A stretch of 64,000 bases of DNA from Nocardioides kongjuensis (lineage in GTDB: Bacteria > Actinomycetota > Actinomycetes > Propionibacteriales > Nocardioidaceae). The position numbers were made by a program, and so were the translations under genes. Location of the stretch: the NCBI RefSeq assembly GCF_013409625.1, contig NZ_JACCBF010000001.1, positions 3,847,001-3,911,000 on the forward strand. Reading direction: 5' to 3'. A model generated the notes under the pieces. That model saw nothing but the letters and a program-made list of their open reading frames with translations. It was not told the DNA's origin and ran no database searches. Shown in pieces: positions 59,652 through 64,000 of the stretch (its first letter is position 1; the number at the start of each line of letters is the position of its first letter).

Positions 59652-60704
59652 ATGGGCGAGGTGTTCGCGGGACGCTACGAGCTGCTGGACCCGATCGCCG
59701 CGGGCGGCATGGGCACGGTCTGGCGGGTGCACGACCGGACGACGGGCGACGTCAAGGCCGCGAAGATGCTGCGCCAGGCCGATGCGGCGATGCTGCTGCG
59801 CTTCGTGCGCGAGCAGTCGGTGCGCATCGACCACACCCACGTCGTGACGCCGCAGTCGTGGGCGGGCGTGGACGACCGGGTGCTGTTCACGATGCCGCTG
59901 GTGCGCGGCGGCTCGGTCTCCGGGCTGATGAAGCGCAACGGCGGGACCCTGCCGCCGCGCTGGATCGCCGTGCTGACCGACCAGACCCTGCAGGCGCTGG
60001 AGGCCGTGCACCTCGCCGGCATCGTGCACCGCGACATCAAGCCCGGCAACCTGCTGCTCGAGCCGACCGGCCGTCACCGGCCGCACCTGCGGCTCACCGA
60101 CTTCGGCATCGCCGTGCCCAGCGACGAGCCGCGGCTGACCCACGTGGCGATGATGATCGGGACGCCCGGCTACATGCCGCCCGAGCAGTACCGCGGCGCC
60201 GACCCCGACCCCAGCGCCGACATCTACGCGCTCGGCGTCGTCGTGCTCGAGATGCTCACCGGCCGTCGGCCGGCCGCCGACGGCGAGCCCGGCCCGATCG
60301 ACGTCGCGGCGCTGCGCACCGGCAGTCCCGAGCACGACGCGGTGCTCGAGGTGGTCGCCGCCGCCACGGCGTACGACGCCGCACAGCGCCCCTCGGCCAC
60401 CGAGCTGCTCGCCCACCCGGCGCTGCGGGCCCTCGTCGCGCGCTGGGACGACCCGGCGCTGGCCGACCGGCTCGAGGTGGTGGACGAGTACCCCGCCGCC
60501 CCGGACCCGACGCCGAGCCGGGCGACCATGGCCTACCCGCCGCCCCCGCCGCCTCCGAGCACGCCGGTCCCGACCGCGGCCGCGACGGCCGCCGTGACGA
60601 CGTACGGCGCCCCGGTCACCGCCAAGCGTCCGGTCGACGCGTTCGTGCTGCTGGGCGTGGGCGTGCTCGGGCTCGTCGTGGCGCTCCTGCTCCTGCTCGG
60701 CTGA
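59652..60704 (+). CDS. Membrane Ser/Thr protein kinase
   Basis: 350 residues. Kinase domain about 8-270: Gly loop IAAGGMGTVW (15-24), Lys38, HRDIKPGN (126-133), DFG (150-152), GTPGYMPPEQY (170-180). Then a Pro-rich, Ala/Thr-rich linker (about 290-325, PPPPPPPST) and a C-terminal membrane helix (FVLLGVGVLGLVVALLLLLG) at the very end. No PASTA or other outer sensor follows, so signals come from inside or within the membrane. Substrates unknown. Confidence 0.92.
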   Translation: MGEVFAGRYELLDPIAAGGMGTVWRVHDRTTGDVKAAKMLRQADAAMLLRFVREQSVRIDHTHVVTPQSWAGVDDRVLFTMPLVRGGSVSGLMKRNGGTLPPRWIAVLTDQTLQALEAVHLAGIVHRDIKPGNLLLEPTGRHRPHLRLTDFGIAVPSDEPRLTHVAMMIGTPGYMPPEQYRGADPDPSADIYALGVVVLEMLTGRRPAADGEPGPIDVAALRTGSPEHDAVLEVVAAATAYDAAQRPSATELLAHPALRALVARWDDPALADRLEVVDEYPAAPDPTPSRATMAYPPPPPPPSTPVPTAAATAAVTTYGAPVTAKRPVDAFVLLGVGVLGLVVALLLLLG

Positions 60705-60745
60705 GCCACGAGCTCGTCGGGTAGCCGCGAGCGCCAGCGAGCGGC

Positions 60746-60776
60746 GTGTCGAGACGCCTCGAGTGCGTCTCGACAC
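60746..60776. terminator. Perfect hairpin between convergent genes; likely dispersed repeat
   Basis: GTGTCGAGACGC / GCGTCTCGACAC with a 7-nt loop. The flank continues into CGGCCTCGGCTAGCGCCTCGGCC, which codes for the last residues of the minus-strand gene. The pattern looks like a dispersed repeat family of related genomes. Confidence 0.7.
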
Positions 60777-60784
60777 GGCCTCGG

Positions 60785-62128
60785 CTAGCGCCTCGGCCTA
60801 CTCGACGACCTCACCGCCCGGAGCCGGACGAGCCCGGCGCCGAGGCAGGCGACGCTGGCCGCGGCCAGGCCGAGTCCGGCCCAGTGCCGGGTCGAGAACC
60901 AGCCGTCGCCGCCGACGGGGCTGCCCGAGGCGACGGCTGCGAAGGTGTCCTCGCCGACGAGGAACGGCCGGTCCGGGGAGTAGCCGTCCAGGCTGGTCTT
61001 CTTGTCCTGCGAGACCACGACGCCGTCGTACGTCGGGGCGCTGCCGCCGTGGTGGCTGATCGCGACGGTGAGCCTCACCGGGACGGCCACCGCCTTGCGC
61101 TCGTCGGTCTCGGGTCGTGGGGAGACCGCGAGCGAGACCCAGTAGTCGCCCGGCAGCCGGTCGTCGACCTGGCGCACGGGGAAGCCGGATCCGACCAGGA
61201 CGGTCGGGTCGCGGTCCGCGGACTCGGCGAGGTACTGGCCGGTCGGGGAGTCCTCGGCCTCCGAGTCGGCGTGGACCAGCCGGCCGCGCATCGGGTCGAC
61301 GAGGTGGAGGGTCAGGTTCGGGCCGCTGTAGGCGAAGGCCTCCTCGTCCTTCGCGGCGGTCACGTCGACGCGCACGACCGGCAGGTCGCCCCAGGTCAGG
61401 GGGATCCGCCACAGCTGCTCGCTGCCCTCGGGGATCGTCGTGCTGACCGTCGCCGGGCCGTCCTGGGCGTCGATCTCGGGAGCCTGGTCGAAGGACGCCG
61501 CGCCCTTCAGCGGCTCGGACCTCCCCGCCTCCGGCCGGTCGTACGACGGCGCGTCGTCCGCCTTCTCCTCGCCGGTCCCCGACGACGGGGCCTCCTCGAC
61601 GACCTTGATCACGTAGGGCAGGTCGGTGGTCGGGGAGGCGTACCCACGGTTGACCTGGATCTGCACGGTGCCGGCGTCGCGGCAGGTCTCGCCGGTGCTG
61701 CCGTCCTCGCCCCCGACCACGACCCGGGCGCCGATGACGGCCTCCGGGACGCTGCTCTCGGCGTTGTCGCTCTCGTCGCCGCAGCCGGTGAGGTCGCTCG
61801 ACCCCTCGGTCGCGACGCCCGCGAGCACGCGGATGCTGTCGCTGCTGTCGCCCTGCGGCGCACCCAGCACCCCGATGTGGACCCGGCTGCCGTTGATCCG
61901 GCGCTGGTAGCTGAAGTACTGCGGGTACGACGGCGACAGCGTCGTGCGCCACAGGCCGGGCGCCAGGGCGGTCGGGGTCTCGGGGCTGGTGCTCGCCTTC
62001 GACGGCAGCGGCTCGCCGCCCAGGTCGACGCCGGTGGTGGCCGCGGCGGCGCCGTACCCGGTCGTCAGCGCCAGCCAGGCCACGGCGGTGGCACTGGCGA
62101 GCAGGGCGGGAGCGCGTCGCGGACTCAC
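60785..62128 (-). CDS. Exported protein with C-terminal membrane anchor
   Basis: 447 residues: signal peptide (about 1-28), a large extracytoplasmic part (about 30-410) with beta-rich domains, four Cys (GCGDE..; GETCRD), an acidic disordered stretch (EEAPSSGTGEEKADDAPSYD), and a C-terminal membrane helix (about 415-435) plus basic tail. I recognise no family. GTG start at 62128 with TACAGT 6 nt upstream. Divergent from the sigma factor, so it may be part of its regulon or receive its signal. The last residues are coded by repeat DNA. Confidence 0.72.
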   Translation of the reverse strand: MSPRRAPALLASATAVAWLALTTGYGAAAATTGVDLGGEPLPSKASTSPETPTALAPGLWRTTLSPSYPQYFSYQRRINGSRVHIGVLGAPQGDSSDSIRVLAGVATEGSSDLTGCGDESDNAESSVPEAVIGARVVVGGEDGSTGETCRDAGTVQIQVNRGYASPTTDLPYVIKVVEEAPSSGTGEEKADDAPSYDRPEAGRSEPLKGAASFDQAPEIDAQDGPATVSTTIPEGSEQLWRIPLTWGDLPVVRVDVTAAKDEEAFAYSGPNLTLHLVDPMRGRLVHADSEAEDSPTGQYLAESADRDPTVLVGSGFPVRQVDDRLPGDYWVSLAVSPRPETDERKAVAVPVRLTVAISHHGGSAPTYDGVVVSQDKKTSLDGYSPDRPFLVGEDTFAAVASGSPVGGDGWFSTRHWAGLGLAAASVACLGAGLVRLRAVRSSSRPRR

Positions 62129-62134
62129 GCGTGA

Positions 62135-62140
62135 ACTGTA
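62135..62140 (-). promoter_or_regulatory. -10 hexamer of the exported anchored protein gene
   Basis: TACAGT, 6 nt before the GTG at 62128. Confidence 0.45.
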
Positions 62141-62216
62141 AAAGATCGAGACCGCCCCAACCGGACCGGCTCGTCGCGCGTCCTCCTGTGAGCACCACAC
62201 CGACACGCAGGAGAGG

Positions 62217-62801
62217 ATGGCCACCATGGCGCTGCGCGCATCTCGGGGCCCGACGGACGAGGAGTTCGCCGAGCTGGTCCACGTCGCCTGGCCGGGGCTG
62301 TACCGCACGGCCCTGCTGCTGGTCCGCGACCACGCGCTGGCCGAGGACCTGGTCCAGACGGCGCTGGCCAGGACGTACAGCCGATGGTCGGGGATCAGGG
62401 ACGTGGGCGCCGCCCGGGCGTACGCGCGTCGGGCGCTGGTCACCACGGCGACCAGCTGGTTCCGGCGTCGCTCGTTCCACGGCGAGCGGCCGACCGCGGA
62501 GCTGCCCGAGCCGGACACCGACCGCGACCCCCGCGGCCCGACGGGCGATCGGATCGACCTGCTGGCGGTGCTCGCGCAGCTGGCTCCGCGGCAGCGGGCG
62601 GTCGTGGTGCTGCGCTACTACGACGACCTGTCCGTCGAGGAGACCGCCGACCTGCTCGGTGTCACCACCGGAACGGTGAAGAGCCAGACCTCGGCCGCGC
62701 TCGACAACCTGCGGCGCCTGCTCGGGGACGGCGTCGACCTCCCCGACGAGACGCCGACCAGCACGACCACCACGATCACGACCGGAGGCCACCATGGCTG
62801 A
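62217..62801 (+). CDS. SigE-family RNA polymerase sigma factor
   Basis: 194 residues. Region 2 at about 15-85 (EFAELVHVAWPGLYRTALLLVRDHALAEDLVQTALARTY) and region 4 at about 115-170 (LAPRQRAVVVLRYYDDLSVEETADLLGVTTGTVKSQTSAALDNLRRLL), in the pattern of the actinobacterial SigE-like ECF group. AGGAGAGG ends directly before the ATG at 62217, so the ATG at 62226 may be the true start. The next gene overlaps it by 8 nt. Confidence 0.88.
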   Translation: MATMALRASRGPTDEEFAELVHVAWPGLYRTALLLVRDHALAEDLVQTALARTYSRWSGIRDVGAARAYARRALVTTATSWFRRRSFHGERPTAELPEPDTDRDPRGPTGDRIDLLAVLAQLAPRQRAVVVLRYYDDLSVEETADLLGVTTGTVKSQTSAALDNLRRLLGDGVDLPDETPTSTTTTITTGGHHG

Positions 62802-63900
62802 GCGCCTCACCGACCTGCTCCACCACACGGTGGACGGCGTGCCCGTCCCCCACCCGGACGCGTTCGCCATCGCCGCGGCGGGCCGCGCGCGTCGTACCCG
62901 GCGCCGGGTCGGGACCGTCGCCCTCGCTGCGGCCGTCGTCGCGGTCGTCGGGGTGGGCGTCGCGGTGGTCGCCGGGCTGGACGACGGGCCGGCCCGCAGC
63001 TCGCAGGTCGCCACGCAGGACCCGGCCGGCAAGGCGTACGCCGAGCTGGGAGCCTTCTCCGTCGGCGAGCACGTCTCCGTCGGCGACTCCACGGTCGAGC
63101 TGTCCCCCGCCCCTCACCACCTGGCCCAGACGTCGGTCGGCGTCGTCACCCAGCAGCACGGCGGCGACGGTGCCCCGTTCCGGCTGGTCCGGCCGGACGG
63201 CGAGGTGAGCCCGCTGTCGATCCCGGCCGACGCGTGGAGCGTCTCCGGGGACCCCCACCATCCCCGGGTGGCCTGGCTGGTCCCGCTGCAGAACGAGGGG
63301 TGGGTCCACGTGTGGGACGTCGTGGGCGACCAGGAGCTCGCCTCCCTGCGGGTCGAGCTGCCCGGCGACACCCCGGAGGGCGGCAAGTCGGGCCTGCGGG
63401 AGGTCCAGCTGGACGGGGACTTCGTCCACGTCGGGACCGACGCGCGGACCGTCCACCGGGTCGACTGGCGCACCGGTGAGGACCAGGAGCTGCCCTTCTC
63501 GCCGGTCGACGTGCACGACGGCGTGGCGACGTCGTTCGACGACGACGGGCGCTGGACGCTCGTCGACGCCGCGACCGGCGAGGTGGTCCGCGACCTCGGC
63601 CGCCGGATCGAGACGGTGAAGCTCTCGCCCGACGGCGAGCACGTCCTCGTCGTGCGCTTCGACGACAACGGGTCCAGGGCGAGCATCGAGCCGACCACGG
63701 GCGGGACCGCGGTGGAGCTGCCGGGGTTCACCGGCCTGAGCAGCTGGACCGTCGGCGGCCGGGTCGTCGGGCAGCTCGACCGGGAGCCGGCGACGCTGCG
63801 CCGGTGCGACGTCGACGGCGCGTGCACCGACGCCACGGTCTCGTGGATCGACGACGCGAACCCGATCGTGCTGCCGGCCGACTACCTGATGGTCGGCTGA
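62794..63900 (+). CDS. Membrane-anchored propeller-like protein, candidate regulator of the sigma factor
   Basis: 368 residues: about 35 cytoplasmic residues, one membrane helix (VALAAAVVAVVGVGVAVVAG, about 42-61), and an outer domain (about 75-368) with repeated blades (DGRWTLVDAATGEVVRDLG; LSPDGEHVLVV). It overlaps the sigma gene by 8 nt and the short N-terminal tail could bind the sigma factor. It lacks the His/Cys zinc motif of standard anti-sigma factors, so that role is inferred from position. Confidence 0.75.
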   Translation: MAERLTDLLHHTVDGVPVPHPDAFAIAAAGRARRTRRRVGTVALAAAVVAVVGVGVAVVAGLDDGPARSSQVATQDPAGKAYAELGAFSVGEHVSVGDSTVELSPAPHHLAQTSVGVVTQQHGGDGAPFRLVRPDGEVSPLSIPADAWSVSGDPHHPRVAWLVPLQNEGWVHVWDVVGDQELASLRVELPGDTPEGGKSGLREVQLDGDFVHVGTDARTVHRVDWRTGEDQELPFSPVDVHDGVATSFDDDGRWTLVDAATGEVVRDLGRRIETVKLSPDGEHVLVVRFDDNGSRASIEPTTGGTAVELPGFTGLSSWTVGGRVVGQLDREPATLRRCDVDGACTDATVSWIDDANPIVLPADYLMVG

Positions 63901-64000
63901 GCCATCACCTCTCGCGCGAGCAGCGCGACGTGGAGGGCGAGCACGTTCTCCGGGTCGGCCAGGTCGATGTCGACGACCTGGCCGATCCGCTGCAGCCGGG
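63882..64000 (-). CDS. PucR-like regulator, C-terminal fragment
   Basis: The right edge holds the end of a minus-strand gene coding for RLQRIGQVVDIDLADPENVL followed by a Leu-rich helix, with a stop at 63882. The pattern L.RIE....DL.DPE...L..AL resembles the C-terminal HTH of PucR/CdaR-type regulators. It overlaps the end of the preceding plus-strand gene by 19 nt. Only about 38 codons are visible, so the family is tentative. Confidence 0.5.
   Translation of the reverse strand, partial: RLQRIGQVVDIDLADPENVLALHVALLAREVMAQPTIR

Overview
The window looks like the chromosome of a high-GC actinobacterium, most likely Nocardioides or a close relative (Nocardioidaceae). The grounds are the very GC-rich codon use, the many GTG starts, pervasive promoter-to-start-codon (leaderless) spacing, and actinobacterial families such as the TIGR03086 protein, the SigG-like and SigE-family sigma factors, a SWIM/SNF2 pair, LtrA and CAP-domain proteins. 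I see no rRNA, tRNA, CRISPR array, transposase or phage gene. The genus is an inference.

Layout. 1-3.2 kb: partial lipoprotein, aat, an EcsC-family protein, a sulfotransferase. 3.2-10.7 kb: leucine/isovalerate catabolism (methylcrotonyl-CoA carboxylase beta and alpha subunits, then HMG-CoA lyase, as one operon behind a 34-bp palindromic operator), with a TetR regulator and a secreted ScyD/ScyE-like protein nearby. 10.7-21.1 kb: aidB opposite paaX, SWIM protein, methyltransferase, SNF2 helicase, a membrane protein, and a RecQ-like helicase with a C-terminal phosphoribosyltransferase domain. 21.4-28.5 kb: cell-surface block with a secreted protein, M13 peptidase, a beta-propeller protein and three tandem CAP-domain proteins. 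28.5-34.8 kb: quinone oxidoreductase, GH1 glucosidase, pirin, ribA-marR with its operator, and a TetR/acyl-CoA dehydrogenase pair. 34.8-39.7 kb: lipid kinase, alkyl-DHAP-synthase-like flavoprotein, TetR and GlpD, an arrangement I recall from the Rv2249c-Rv2252 region of Mycobacterium tuberculosis. 39.7-50.9 kb: SigG-like factor, TIGR03086 protein, LtrA, succinate-semialdehyde dehydrogenase, a candidate small RNA, a penicillin-binding lipoprotein, a MerR/thioredoxin-reductase-like pair, a lytic transglycosylase and a DEAD-box RNA helicase. 51-64 kb: FN3-nuclease protein, GT61 glycosyltransferase, glmS, an unlisted 45-residue protein, YceI, GNAT, a Ser/Thr kinase, and a SigE-family sigma factor with a membrane-anchored partner.

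Cross-cutting signals. About two dozen start codons lie 6-8 nt behind a TANNNT-like -10 hexamer with no Shine-Dalgarno sequence, which fixes several GTG starts. Several short dispersed repeats or palindromes occur. One has inserted exactly 13 codons into a TetR gene, and another makes up a linker in the carboxylase beta subunit. Operators are visible for six regulator-linked promoters, two of them overlapping start codons.
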